Origin: Candidula unifasciata
Taxonomy: Eukaryota > Mollusca > Gastropoda > Stylommatophora > Geomitridae
NCBI GenBank assembly: GCA_905116865.2
Contig: CAJHNH020004580.1
Span: 65,001-129,000 of the forward strand
Direction: 5' to 3'
DNA length: 64,000 nt
The translations under genes and the position numbers were made by a program. Within the stretch, counting starts at the first letter, position 1; each line of letters starts with the position of its first letter. This document shows positions 56,901 to 64,000 of this stretch, piece after piece. The notes under the pieces are model-generated. The model ran no database searches and was not told the DNA's origin. It saw only the letters and a list, made by a program, of their open reading frames with translations.

Positions 56901-59471
56901 TGACACCAGCATCAACATATGCACATATATAAAACACTAGAGAAGATACAACATTCAGACAGCAGCAACAACATGTGCACACATATAGCAAACTAACGGA
57001 TGCCAGCTTCTATATGGTAGAGTAGATACAACACTTGGATGATAGCTTCTGTGTGGCAAAAAAGATACAACATGTGGACACCAGCATCAACATATGCACA
57101 TATATACAACACAAGAAGATACAACATTCAGACAGCAGCAACAACATGTGCACATATACAGTCAAACGTCCATACAAGTTACCTGGTTAGATGTCGACGA
57201 TACAACTGGTTTAGTGGTTGAGGAACCAAAGTTGTCACTGCTCGCAGGGTGAGTGGTTGCAGATCCAAAATCTGCCCAACTAGCACCCTCATCAACTGGC
57301 TCAGAGTGATCAAAGTCCCCAAAATCATCATCATTTCCTCTAATATCTGTGTCTGCATCTGATTTTGAACGCCCGCCCTGAGCTGTTTGGTCACATTCAC
57401 CGATCTCATTACTAGTCCTTTCATCTGAACTCTTGACACCTGCAGCTCCAAATTCACCAAAGTCATCATCGTCATCAACACACACTGGCGGCTTCTCTCT
57501 ATTAAAAGTGAAATCATCATCATCATCACCTTCTTCAGTTTCACAGATACTTGTTCTAAACGTTATTGGAACCACTTCGCTGGAGTCCTCAACTTTCTGA
57601 CAGCCAAAGGTGCTGAAGTCTCCAAACTCTCCAAATTCTGTATCTTCAACTTCAGCAGTACCCTCACCACCCACCTCCGACTGAAGCTCATGACACTTAA
57701 CTAATGTTTTATCAGATCCAACTTCAGCTGGAGAATCTAGGCCACAGGAGGAAGCATCCTCGTTAACTAGTTCAGAATTTGCACCAACATCACATTTTAT
57801 ATCACAGCTTAAATTTCCAGGTTTTTCATGATCTACAGCCAAACTAAGACATTCTGATTCAGCAGATCCAACAATATTAGACTGTTCAGATCTCTTAGTA
57901 TTGCACTCAATATTAAAATCAGTGTTAACACAATCGGCGTTTAATGTTTGCAATTTTTCTGTAAAGTCGTCTCCAACTTCGGCAGAACATGGAGCAGCTT
58001 TCTGTTCTACAATATCCCCTCGAGTTGTCTGAAATTCCAAGACACCCTCATTGTCTGCTGACCTAAAGCTCATACTAGAAGATACAAAGTCTGTGGGACC
58101 ATCAGAATCGGAGTCTCCTGTTGCATCTGATGTAGTAGACAAAGTGGAATGAACTGATTGGACTTTCTGTTGGATGGAATGATCTAGTTGTTCCCCTGAC
58201 TGGGCAACGATGATTTTAAATTCTTCCTTACCTGACAGGTTGACATTTTCTATCAAATGTTCAGCATTTTTCACATTAGTCATACTGTCAGCAGTATCAC
58301 AGTTAGTAAAATCAACCTGGGCGTGACTGCTGCTCGCAGTATCACTTTGTGAGGACATGTCACCAGCACAATTAACATTGGAATAGTCAGACACTGCCTG
58401 ACTGTCTAAGTCATCTTCAGTGATCATGTTACTCAAAGCAGAAGTAGCTTTACCATGTCCATCAGAGGCTTCTAGTAAAGTTGGATTGTCGAGAGGGCTA
58501 GCAGAAGATTCTGATGAAGGAAATGTGTCACTGTTTTGTTCAACAGAACCTGAATTTGTTTGTCTATCCTCCTTATCAATGTTTAGATAAACATCAGAAC
58601 TTTCTCCAGTTTGTAAAGACGGAGATAAATCATTACTAAAAATTCCAGAATCAACTGTTGAAACACTGCTGTACACAGAGTCTGTGTTGTTCAGTGGAAC
58701 TGAGCCTGCACATTGGACTCTAGAGGCACCCAAATCTGAGCCAAGATCTAGACCCAAACTATGGATGTCATCGCTGGTACTGCATGGCGAAGATGTGCTG
58801 AGGCTGTCTAGTTTACTGGCATCTGGGGAGTTGTCTGTCAAAACTGGCTGGTTGGTGGCCAAAGTGTTGGTGCTCTCAGCAGTGACCTCATCGTTGTTAA
58901 ACTGAGCAAAGTCTTGAAATTCATCTTCTTGTGTCAAACCTGCAGTGCTGCCGACCTGACCACTGACTGCTGGTGGAGATTCTGTGTGAGCTGTGGGAGA
59001 TCTGAAGTCTTGTGGAACATCCAGCTTTTTATCTTCTGTTTCATCTAATGTCTTTGCTGGTTCTTCTGAAAAATCTATGTTGTCAAAACGAGCAAAATCT
59101 TGAAAATCAACATCATCATTATAAGGATCAGGAAAATGATTTTCCATTCCTTTAACAGAACTTTGATTATCTATAGGCATATGTTCAGATGTGCTTCTGT
59201 CAGGCTGTGAAATATTGAAATCCTCCTTGAAAACTTGTGCCTTGATGTCCTGTCCAAGACTTGACCCTTGATGTGGTGGTGCTGCTGTTTTAGAATTTGA
59301 CCAGTTGACATCGACGCTAGACTCACTATTAATTGTTGTGCCTGACACAGTAGGAGCGCAGGTGAAGTTCCCATACTCGTCGTCGTCATCATCATCATCC
59401 CATTTGAAGTCTCCATCATCATCATCCAAAGGGGGAGGGGAAGAAGAAACTATTGGAATCACATTAGACAT
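35798..59471 (-). CDS. AFTPH: Aftiphilin (clathrin/AP-1 accessory protein), seven coding exons
   Basis: Minus-strand exons 59471-57183, 55718-55477, 54096-53964, 53208-53017, 51764-51707, 47038-46976 and 35991-35798 join in phase throughout to 1056 residues. Aftiphilin binds clathrin and AP-1 gamma-ear proteins at the trans-Golgi network and endosomes. Diagnostic segments are the start MSNVIPIVSSSPPPLDDDDG; many acidic-Phe adaptor motifs (EFQDFAQF, EFGEFGDFSTF, DDDFGEFG, DFGDFD) and WADF near residue 732; LWAHLKDMDSSHALMYGW and SLHIDTQNILFSHKKQ; FFASGLGILEPIR; PPVDFDWSSSGLTNPL; LDLDF; and the C-terminal LSAEAIRVLERMPNLSFM with VLMFPVKQ. The order and wording match vertebrate aftiphilin as I know it. 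The vertebrate stretch containing DPELYEL between LDLDF and the C-terminus was not found; a further exon may be missed or absent. The introns are full of minisatellites. Confidence 0.93.
36366..36590 (+). repeat. 23-bp minisatellite in aftiphilin intron
   Basis: About nine units of AGTTACACACCAGGCAATAG with TTG, very uniform. Confidence 0.96.
37103..37524 (+). repeat. 37-bp minisatellite containing a family B SINE segment
   Basis: About 11 units of 37 bp with GGTGATGTGGTCAGTATCAC then ACAGGGATCTGACCTTG. The first 20 bp are the family B core that reads GGTGATGTGGTCAGCATCAC at 17661. Confidence 0.95.
37828..39094 (+). repeat. 28-bp minisatellite in aftiphilin intron
   Basis: About 45 units of CCAACTACATCAGTTCATAC then (C/T)AGATCCA. 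The left third has CCAGATCCA units and CAACAACAG variants; after 38380 nearly all units read CTAGATCCA, so two subfamilies expanded as blocks. Confidence 0.97.
39128..39411 (+). repeat. Family A SINE-like repeat
   Basis: Complete-looking copy from GGGTTCCGGGGCCCTACTAT through GGAGTGCATCTGCCTGAGAG, CAGCAGTCTGCATGCC and TTCTGGAACAGGACTGCAGT to GAAGAAGAAG. It begins about 30 bp after the 28-bp array. Confidence 0.85.
39427..39705 (+). repeat. Family A SINE-like repeat, second copy
   Basis: Same orientation as the previous copy, 15 bp further on: GGGGCCCCACTTGGGGACAG to AGTGGATGAACAACCAGAAC and a GAAGAAGAGGAAGAG tail. Confidence 0.85.
40046..40850 (-). repeat. LINE remnant with reverse-transcriptase catalytic motif
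   Basis: The minus translation reads SPEDEELYFPEEELDPHTIS, then ELLFADDQCLSYNKWSRLQE (FADD active-site motif at 40732-40721), LSSTCRRYNLNINTIKTEVM, a stop, then the long open tail VTEYKYLGRIFSEDGRIDRK and QCATSARLGHYQR-type end. This is the palm to thumb of a non-LTR RT. The stop after TEVMQA and the missing 5' half make it inactive. Confidence 0.85.
40860..41840 (-). other. Aftiphilin intron, unique AT-rich
   Basis: No coding. A possible tRNA-like head lies at 41567-41620 (TCTGGTTAGGTGGTTAGCC, AGTGGTTCAAATAC). Confidence 0.45.
41845..42970 (+). repeat. 30-bp minisatellite in aftiphilin intron
   Basis: Units of GAGTTAAACATAGGAGAGCT then CAATGTGTCA. From 42360 a two-unit form alternates AGAAGAGCTCAAT with AGGAGTATTAAAT (about 60 bp higher-order unit). 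Decay increases to the right until only GAGTTAAA and CAATGTG remnants remain. Confidence 0.95.
43022..43312 (-). repeat. Family A SINE-like repeat
   Basis: Reverse-oriented full copy (left end TTCTTCTTGTTCGCG, right end GGGCCCCGGAACCCAC). Confidence 0.85.
43435..43975 (+). repeat. 20-bp-based, 80-bp higher-order minisatellite
   Basis: Degenerate 20-bp units of the TTTCATCAAGAATGTCAGGG kind are organised in 80-bp blocks (GTGTTTCCTCTAGAATGGCA and TTTCAATGAGAATGTTGGTG included). The last three blocks are almost identical. Confidence 0.93.
43976..44150 (+). repeat. tRNA-like SINE, family D, second copy
   Basis: Shares GAGACTGAGCCACTGGGATA and CCAGTGCAATGAAGTT with the 3' end of the 6155-6400 copy, and CTCTCGGCAGTCA with CTCTCAGCAGGCAGTCA. 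It starts directly at the minisatellite edge. Confidence 0.6.
44475..45093 (+). repeat. 40-bp minisatellite in aftiphilin intron
   Basis: About 15 units of CAGGCTATTAGACAGGTGCT then GTTTGGTTCATCTCCAGTCA, with few variants (GTCACA/GACACA, CAGG/CAAG). Confidence 0.97.
45300..45770 (-). repeat. LINE 3' remnant, same family as 40046-40850
   Basis: Read against 40046-40320 the order is the same: TGGCCGTTGTCATTCTGTG, TTGATTTTACATCAGATCTT, AACCAAACCATCTGGTCTTC, TGTTTCTCAGTG, then CAGGCATCTCATTTC. More degraded; only the extreme C-terminal part and 3' UTR. Confidence 0.7.
45868..46197 (+). repeat. 109-bp tandem triplication
   Basis: Three units starting GGTTCCCT(C/T)CCA at 45868, 45977 and 46086, each with ACAACCCTCAAGGGTTGGGG and CCAAGGAGATTTCCAACATA; differences are few, so it is recent. 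Confidence 0.95.
46200..46975 (-). other. Aftiphilin intron, nothing recognised
   Basis: Unique sequence between the triplication and coding exon 6. No exon carrying the expected DPELYEL-type segment was found. Confidence 0.45.
46976..47038 (-). CDS. AFTPH: Aftiphilin coding exon 6 (63 bp)
   Basis: GTCCACCAG|CC to TCAG|GTGAGT; it encodes ANTLDLDFLVIQGGDSSQKT. Phase 1 in and out; matches the LLNLDFF block in position. Confidence 0.85.
47039..49000 (-). other. Aftiphilin intron, mostly unique
   Basis: A 123-codon open frame on the minus strand (48833-48465) has no family features and no matching splice phases. Nothing else is seen. Confidence 0.4.
49005..49275 (+). repeat. 20-bp minisatellite
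   Basis: About 13 units of CTAGG(C/T)CTCTGTGGGCCTTG. Confidence 0.97.
49335..49485 (+). repeat. Short CTACCTTTGGGTAA repeat
   Basis: Five degenerate copies of AACTACCTTTGGGTAATGTT, period near 28-30 bp. Confidence 0.8.
49486..50200 (-). other. Aftiphilin intron, nothing recognised
   Basis: Two open stretches on the minus strand (49897-49673, 50261-49965) lack family features. Confidence 0.4.
50203..50480. mobile_element. Possible hAT-like end
   Basis: CACTGGCTCTCAACCAGATC with GACCCACGGACCCCGC just inside resembles hAT termini of the CAGTGGTTCTCAACC type. The opposite end was not found. Confidence 0.35.
50622..50905 (-). repeat. Family A SINE-like repeat
   Basis: Reverse copy: TTCTTCTTTGCGTCCACTGA, AAACTCTAGTGGAAAG, CTTGTTCCAGAACCTGAGTG, ACTGTTGGTTCCTTGCC, to ACGGGGCCGTAACCCACACG. 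Confidence 0.85.
51128..51420 (+). repeat. Family A SINE-like repeat
   Basis: Diverged forward copy: TCTGGAGCCCCATTTTGGGA, AAGAATAGAC, ACCAACAGTCTGCACACAAA, CAAGTTCTGTAACAAGATTA, ending AGTCGAAGAAGAAGG. Confidence 0.75.
51707..51764 (-). CDS. AFTPH: Aftiphilin coding exon 5 (58 bp)
   Basis: TTTGACAG|GAT to ACAG|GTATGT; it encodes DIPPVDFDWSSSGLTNPLT, nearly identical to the vertebrate segment. Phase 0 in, 1 out. Confidence 0.93.
52131..52445. mobile_element. Possible decayed hAT-like element
   Basis: CAGAGCTGGATCTAGCACTG on the left and the reverse complement of the right side, CCTGTGCTAGATTTAGGC, form imperfect inverted ends around an AT-rich core. No clear target duplication. Confidence 0.35.
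52565..52985 (+). repeat. 28-bp minisatellite next to aftiphilin exon 4
   Basis: About 15 units of ATTCTCACCAGCCTGTACCA then CAGATAGA (variants CAGACAGA, CAGATAAA). It ends about 30 bp from the splice donor of coding exon 4. Confidence 0.96.
53017..53208 (-). CDS. AFTPH: Aftiphilin coding exon 4
   Basis: 64 codons, acceptor TTATCCACAG, donor CAG|GTACGT. LFSHKKQAIPFFASGLGILE is followed by a Gly run from (GGA)n, a possible length-polymorphic stretch. The 28-bp minisatellite begins about 30 bp into the following intron. Confidence 0.93.
53964..54096 (-). CDS. AFTPH: Aftiphilin coding exon 3 (clathrin-binding region)
   Basis: The acceptor is ATTGCCAG and the donor ATT|GTAAGT; phase 2 in, 0 out. 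It encodes KVRLWAHLKDMDSSHALMYG and HNSHCSKEVYSSLHIDTQNI, the most conserved part of aftiphilin. Confidence 0.93.
54215..54266. repeat. Poly-A followed by poly-T
   Basis: A run of about 26 A is followed by ATTTGTG and T-rich sequence, directly left of the family B SINE. Confidence 0.95.
54268..54660 (-). repeat. Family B SINE carrying a nested family B SINE
   Basis: The outer element, on the minus strand, runs 54268-54415 (TAGGGCTAGGTAATTTTGAT, GGTGATGTGGTCAGCATCAC, GGCTGGGTCAACCTG) and resumes at 54530 with AACCTGAAAGCCGAGGTCAT and its tRNA-like head (54560-54660). The head, read on the minus strand, has GTGGATTAGAAGCTCATAGG. Confidence 0.8.
54416..54529 (+). repeat. Nested family B SINE, head-truncated, opposite orientation
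   Basis: Contains GTGCTGACCCACATCAGCC, AGGTCTAGCCCTATATGCCA and GTGTGGAAAAAGGTTC, the 3' half of family B in plus orientation. It is bounded by AACCTGAAGCC (54405-54415) and AACCTGAAAGCC (54530-54541), a target-site duplication. Confidence 0.85.
55230..55400 (+). repeat. ACACAACACA-type low-complexity repeat
   Basis: Irregular copies of ATGCCCTAGACACAACACAC in the intron near aftiphilin exon 2. Confidence 0.75.
55477..55718 (-). CDS. AFTPH: Aftiphilin coding exon 2
   Basis: The acceptor is TATTTCCAG and the donor CTAA|GTGAGT; phase 0 in, 2 out. It reads SQVQKLQSAVISCFLGG ... DLGLSKALEAKQQTWTLVQH, corresponding to the helical LNRLERIFEACF-type segment of the family. Confidence 0.88.
55840..56150. 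repeat. Partial copy of the 14888-15503 hAT-MITE family
   Basis: Shares AAACGGGTCACCCCATAGTT, CACACAGAATGCCCATCAC, AGAAATGCAGATCATCATCA, CAACAGATGAGTAATGCACA and CAATTCTCTGGCAACAGGCC with 14990-15185. Confidence 0.75.
56262..56345 (-). repeat. Family B SINE fragment
   Basis: GACCCGGTCAACATCCCGTC, GGCCACCTTTACTTTCCAGG and TAGGCTGCGTTGAC match the middle of family B; it directly abuts a family A copy. Confidence 0.65.
56349..56632 (-). repeat. Family A SINE-like repeat
   Basis: Reverse copy: TTCTTCTTCGCATTCACAGG, TTGTTCCAGAACCTGAGTGT, CCTCTCAGGCAGATGCACTC, GTGGGTCTATTCTTGTTTTC, AACCCACATGGGG. Confidence 0.85.
56785..57160 (+). repeat. About 173-bp tandem duplication
   Basis: Two long units share GATGCCAGCTTCT(G/A)TATGGTAG, TAGCTTCTGT(A/G)TGGCA and ACAACATTCAGACAGCAGCA (56948 and 57121), with an internal shorter period around GATACAACA. 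It ends just before the donor of aftiphilin coding exon 1. Confidence 0.88.
57183..59471 (-). CDS. AFTPH: Aftiphilin coding exon 1
   Basis: 763 codons, ending CAG|GTAACTTG in phase 0. ATG at 59471-59469 has A at -3. It is a low-complexity acidic/Ser-rich region with repeated DFxxF-type motifs at both ends, as in the family. The open frame continues six codons into the intron. Confidence 0.93.
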
Positions 59472-59515
59472 TCTTTTTGCTTGTGCATCTAGACTCTGGT
59501 TTGTCTGATTATACT
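59472..59515 (-). other. AFTPH: Aftiphilin 5' UTR part of the start exon
   Basis: A CCTTCCACAG acceptor at 59525-59516 shows that the ATG exon is not the first exon; 44 nt of UTR precede the ATG. An out-of-frame ATG at 59488 opens a nine-codon frame overlapping the true start, which could reduce initiation there. The first exon and promoter lie further right and were not identified. Confidence 0.7.
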
Positions 59516-59739
59516 CTGTGGAAGGGAAATGTCACAAATGTTAGTACATATCATGCAAACACCAACCAAGCTGCATTTATCATTACATTCATACTAACCA
59601 TTATGTGGCAGGTTTTTGTGTGCCCAGACTCCACTACCTTGCTAATTTCTCTACCTTAAGTACCGTAATGCCTAACGGGGCTCCTATATCCAGTTCCACC
59701 ATTTATGCCACCACTTCTGGAAATGTGGATACACAGAAA

Positions 59740-60010
59740 AATAGGTCGTATTTCATAGAAACAAAAACAATCAAATATTGAGGTTCTTGAAAGACTGAAT
59801 AAAAAGAGAATTATTGAAAGTCATTAACACACAAAAAGAGACAAGTGAAATATTTTGGCCATATTAAAAGACATAACACTCTTTTAAAAACCATACTAGA
59901 GGTAAAGGTTGAGGTAGACAACAATGCAGAAGGAAGGACAACATTCAGAGATGTACAAACAGCAGTAAGAGAGTGTACAACTGCGACAAGGCTACTTCAC
60001 GTATCTACTT
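59740..60010 (+). repeat. LINE 3' fragment (RT C-terminal tail)
   Basis: VKYFGHIKRHNTLLKTILEV followed by KVEVDNNAEGRTTFRDVQTA matches the xYFGHIxRHxxLxKxILxGxVEGxRxRGRxxxxW tail of non-LTR elements, in the first intron of aftiphilin and antisense to it. Confidence 0.75.
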
Positions 60011-60690
60011 TGACGCTTGCACATTGCTACTTGTGCTGCTTCTACTGTCTAGGATTAAGAACACAAAACGTCTCGCTGTTTTCTTTATACATTCTGTCAG
60101 TTTACTCCGACAATTATTCAGACACAGTCATCACGGTTCGCTTCCACAATATTACAACACTAGTATTTTAAAGTTCATCAGACAAACTTTAATTGAATTA
60201 AAAATTAATTAGCACCAATTCTGAAAGTTAATTTGGCTTCGGCATAAGCATGTGTCCTTGAACACAACAATATGGCCTACTGATTGTTCTACCAGGCTAC
60301 ATAAACAAACAGATTTTTCACTGCATTATTTCCTATAAGCTTAGTTATTAAGTTATGAATATAGTGATCTGCTGCCATTTTTTAATAATAATTAGTCAAT
60401 ACTAGGTAATAACTTACAATGTTATGGTTATTTAGTTAGATGCTGCCCCATTTCCATAAATATATTATATCTAGGGCTTCTGTTCCTTATTCAATAAGCC
60501 AAAACATTTTTAAATAATTCTACTTGTCAAAGATTTCTTGCTTCTGAGAAGCAAGTTTTAACCGGTTTATATTTTCTTATGTATACCTTATTTCTACAGA
60601 AACCTTACCTTGTTATCTCGGCTTAGAACTGACATAAGGGGATAGGCATAAATGATGTACCATTGCATTGCTATACTGCCGCCGCCGAGA
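60011..60690. other. Aftiphilin upstream intron or promoter side, AT-rich
   Basis: No coding or repeat recognised. Confidence 0.4.
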
Positions 60691-60850
60691 GTATCTCCCA
60701 CGCTGCTACGCGCTGCGTGGATTGGGGCTAAACTAGATGGCAGGGACTCACAAGCAAATAAAATGAAGGAAGCTGCAGGCAGGAGATGCCGTAGCTGCTG
60801 CTCGTGAGTCCCAGCCATCTAGTTTTAGCCCCAATCCGTGTGGGAGATAC
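60691..60850. repeat. Foldback (large inverted repeat)
   Basis: The left arm at 60691-60751 and right arm at 60804-60850 pair over about 46 bp: GTATCTCCCACGC ... GTGGATTGGGGCTAAACTAG ATGGC AGGGACTCAC against GTGAGTCCCAGCCATCTAG TTTTAGCCCCAATCC GTGTGGGAGATAC. The left arm carries an extra stretch of about 15 bp (near 60702-60716). The loop is about 52 bp. It could be a MITE or foldback element. Confidence 0.9.
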
Positions 60851-61678
60851 TGATACACTGGTGGTAGCGGAAGGCCACAATTGACATGTGACTGAGGCCC
60901 TGTTAGGGTTTATTTTCGTAATCAATAATTTGGGACTGTTATTTGGAGGATAGCCAAGACATTCACCTGTGCAGGTTTCATTTGTATAAATAATAATCCC
61001 CCCCCCCCCCACCCCCAATGCTCCAACAAGCCTTTAAAGTAAAGTAATTAAGCTAAGTTTTGTGGAAACTTTTGATGCAGTTTGCGTTTCTCACTCGCTT
61101 GTACCAGTGACTGTGCACTAATCTGTCTGGACTTCTATTAGACATACAGCAGAACATGTGCCCGGGTAATTAATTAGCCACGGGACGGACCGGCGATGAC
61201 AACATTCAACCAACACGGCGGTCGAAAAAAAAAGAGAGAAAATTTTATAATTATAGCAGCTCAGTAAACTAAATGCAGTGTATCCTTTTCTTTTATAACA
61301 ATGTTATCGTGGTACAAGAGAACTGTGGAAAACTACTGCACGCGATATTTTACTAAAACATCACGATTTTTATTTGCTTTTAAATTTTTATTTTATACAA
61401 CTATAAACAATATACTTACTTTCGTATTTTTGTTATCGATTCTGCCAAATTTCGAGTGCACTTGACTTTTCGTCTTTAATCTTTTCACTTTCGCAGAACT
61501 GCTACATCCTGCATTATTGTACTAGCAACATATATTAAAGATGTATTAATGTAACCGAAGAATCATTAAAGCTGGCGGCGATGAGATGAGAAAGGCAGCC
61601 AGCGATGAAGTCCAAGCTGAAGGTGTCTGCTATCAGATGTGGAGGTGCCAAGCTTGAAGACATGGCAGACGTCAAGCA
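60851..61678. other. AFTPH: Region upstream of aftiphilin, possible promoter side
   Basis: Contains a C-run (about 60999-61010) and AT-rich unique sequence. The first noncoding aftiphilin exon may lie here, but no CpG-rich or TATA-type signal could be assigned. Confidence 0.3.
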
Positions 61679-62017
61679 ATGGCCGACTTCCTGTTGTCGG
61701 CCAGCAACGCCCTCTCTCCCTGGCTGCAGGGGGACATGACACTACAGCTGCTGTACATGATGGATGCTGCCTGGATAACAGGACCCTCCCGTCCTTTTAA
61801 GGATAAAAGTGTTCGTTATTTGAAGCCCTACTCTGGCTCTTGCCAGGGGCCGCAATATAGCCTGGTCATAAATATGGCCTACAGGCTGAACGCGGTTTCT
61901 GGGACCTCTCCACGGCGATCCTCATCCACATGGTGGCACATTGTGTCATCGGGTGTGATGTCCTGGTGGGATAGAAAGTCAGTCAGTCAGTCACCTTTAG
62001 GCGTACTGGACATTTAG
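61679..62017 (+). CDS. Hypothetical 112-codon open frame
   Basis: ATG-started frame (MADFLLSASNALSPWLQGDM ... FKDKSVRYLKPYSGSCQGPQ). GC content is higher than in its neighbours. It ends inside family B SINE sequence, so at least the C-terminus is not genuine. No family recognised; it could be an exon, a transposon piece or chance. Confidence 0.2.
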   Translation: MADFLLSASNALSPWLQGDMTLQLLYMMDAAWITGPSRPFKDKSVRYLKPYSGSCQGPQYSLVINMAYRLNAVSGTSPRRSSSTWWHIVSSGVMSWWDRKSVSQSPLGVLDI

Positions 62018-62085
62018 GGCTAGACCTAAATTTTATAGACCAATCGGCACTTGGTGAGAATGTGGTCAACCCGAACCCACGACTG
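61990..62085 (-). repeat. Family B SINE fragment
   Basis: GCGTACTGGACATTTAGGGC, TAGACCTAAATTTTATAGAC, CAATCGGCACTTGGTGAGAA, then GTCAACCCGAACCCACGA; the middle of the element is deleted. Confidence 0.75.
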
Positions 62086-62156
62086 CTGCTAACTACTGAT
62101 TTAAAAATCGATACATAGCAACGCACTTGTTGTACTCACACCGCATCACCACTACC

Positions 62157-64000
62157 ACGAACAATACTAACAACAACAGTTGCCACTATTAGCTGTCGCT
62201 GCTGCTACTACTACCATCACCACTACCACGAACAATAAGGAAACTACAACAGTTGCCACTATTACTGCTGCTACTACTACCATCACCACTACCACGAACA
62301 ATAATAACAAACAACAGTTGCCACTATTACTGCTGCTACTACTACTACATCACCACTACCACGAACAATAATAACAACAACAGTTGCCACTATTACTGCT
62401 GCTACTACTACCATCACCACTACCACGAACAATACTAACAACAACAGTTGCCACTATTACTGCTGCTACTACTACTCACCACTACACCACAATAATACAA
62501 CACAGTTGCCACTATTACTGCTGCTACTACTACCATCACCACTACCACGAACAATAATAACAACAACAGTTGCCACTATTACTGCTGCTACTACTACCAT
62601 CACCACTACCACGAACAACAATAACAACAACAGTTGCCACTATTACTGCTGCTACTACTACCATCACCACTACCACGAACAACAATAATTAACTACTAAC
62701 AACAGTTGCCACTATTACTGCTGCTACTACTACTACTACTACCACTACCACTACCACGAACAACAATAACAACAACAGTTGCCACTATTACTGCTGCTAC
62801 TACTACCATCACCACTACCACGAACAACAATAACAACAACAGTTGCCACTATTACTGCTGCTACTACTACCATCACCACTACCACGAACAACAATAACAA
62901 CAACAGTTGCCACTATTACTGCTGCTACTACTACCATCACCACTACCACGAACAATAATAACAACAAACAGTTGCCACTATTACTGCTGCTACTACTACC
63001 ATCACCACTACCACGAACAATAATAACAACAACAGTTGCCACTATTACTGCTGCTACTACTACCATCACCACTACCACGAACAATAATAACAACAACAGT
63101 TGCCACTATTACTGCTGCTACTACTACTACCATCACCACTACCACGAACAATAATAACTACAACAGTTGCCACTATTACTGCTGCTACTACTACCATCAC
63201 ACCACTACCACGAACAATAATAACAACAACAGTTGCCACTATTACTGCTGCTACTACTACCATCACCACTACCACGAACAATAATAACAACAACAGTTGC
63301 CACTATTACTGCTGCTACTACTACCATCACCACTACCACGAACAATAATAACTACAACAGATGCCACTATTACTGCTGCTACTACTACCATCACCACTAA
63401 CACGAACAATAATAACAACAACAGTTGCCACTATTACTGCTGCTACTACTACCATCACCACTACCACGAACAATAATAACTACAACAGTTGCCACTATTA
63501 CTGCTGCTACTACTACCATCACCACTACCACGAACAATAATAACTACAACAGTTGCCACTATTACTGCTGCTACTACTACCATCACCACTACCACGAACA
63601 ATAATAACTACAACAGATGCCACTATTACTGCTGCTACTACTACCATCACCACTACCACGAACAATAATAACAACAACAGTTGCCACTATTACTGCTGCT
63701 ACTACTACCATCAATACTACCACGAATAATAATAACTACAAAAGTTGCCACTATTACTGCTGCTACTACTACCATCACCACTACCACGAACAACAATAAC
63801 AACAACAGTTGCCACTATTACTGCTGCTACTACTACCATCACCACTACCACGAACAACAATAACAACAACAGTTGCCACTATTACTGCTGCTACTACTAC
63901 CATCACCACTACCACGAACAACAATAACAACAACAGTTGCCACTATTACTGCTGCTACTACTACCATCACCACTACCACGAACAACAATAACAACAACAG
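62157..64000 (+). repeat. 64-bp satellite, open at right edge
   Basis: About 29 units of 64 bp with AACAACAGTTGCCACTATTA, CTGCTGCTACTACTACCATC and ACCACTACCACGAACAATAA. There are indel variants at 62340, 62475, 62690, 62725 and 63130; the right-most units are identical. One strand is nearly G-free. Because 64 is not divisible by three, every third unit returns to frame and short Met-started frames recur every 64 bp; none is a gene. Confidence 0.98.

Noticed and set aside
62180..63991. Many 60-100 codon frames starting with MPLLLLLLLP
   Set aside because: They recur every 64 bp and are the satellite unit read in rotating frames.

Overview
The window is nuclear DNA of an animal, most probably a mollusc and perhaps a gastropod. 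It holds spliced genes with canonical GT/AG introns, LINE and SINE debris, hAT-type elements and a very high load of minisatellites. The taxon call is inference: fibrinogen-related proteins are expanded in molluscs, and nothing seen here fixes the species. There are no bacterial signatures, and almost all of the long open frames are tandem repeats that happen to be open.

Three protein-coding genes can be supported by matching splice phases. (1) 715-5309, + strand: the 3' four exons of a fibrinogen-related domain (FReD) protein, with its 5' exons outside the window or not found. (2) 19844-24143, + strand: a complete two-exon gene for an 871-residue single-pass membrane protein with signal peptide, LRRNT, about 15 leucine-rich repeats, LRRCT, an FN3-like domain, a transmembrane helix and a cytoplasmic tail of about 165 residues. 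(3) 59471-35798, - strand: an aftiphilin orthologue (clathrin/AP-1 accessory factor) in seven coding exons over 23.7 kb, 1056 residues, whose exon phases all join. Genes 1 and 2 are extracellular or surface recognition proteins; gene 3 is a trans-Golgi/endosome trafficking factor. Nothing indicates that the three act in one pathway.

Layout: 0.7-5.3 kb FReD gene, with a TAG-type array in its last intron; 5.3-9.5 kb LINE and SINE fragments and a long (AT)n; 9.5-13.2 kb three adjacent minisatellites (18, 38 and 16 bp units), the first grown inside a SINE; 13.7-16.1 kb a run of hAT-like elements, one with a clear 8-bp target duplication; 16.3-19.1 kb tRNA-derived SINEs; 19.1-19.8 kb a trinucleotide array ending about 50 bp before the LRR gene start codon; 24.9-30.8 kb minisatellites and an RNase H-bearing LINE remnant; 30.8-35.07 kb a 4.2-kb satellite of 44-bp units; 35.8-59.5 kb aftiphilin, its introns filled with at least ten minisatellites, LINE remnants and SINEs; 60.7-60.85 kb a foldback; 62.15-64.0 kb a 64-bp satellite running off the right edge.

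Tandem arrays occupy roughly a quarter or more of the window (my estimate is near 18 kb). The most notable theme is that some arrays appear to have been seeded from pieces of dispersed SINEs. No CRISPR, operon, viral or prokaryotic defence system is present. All assignments come from reading the sequence; no search was run.
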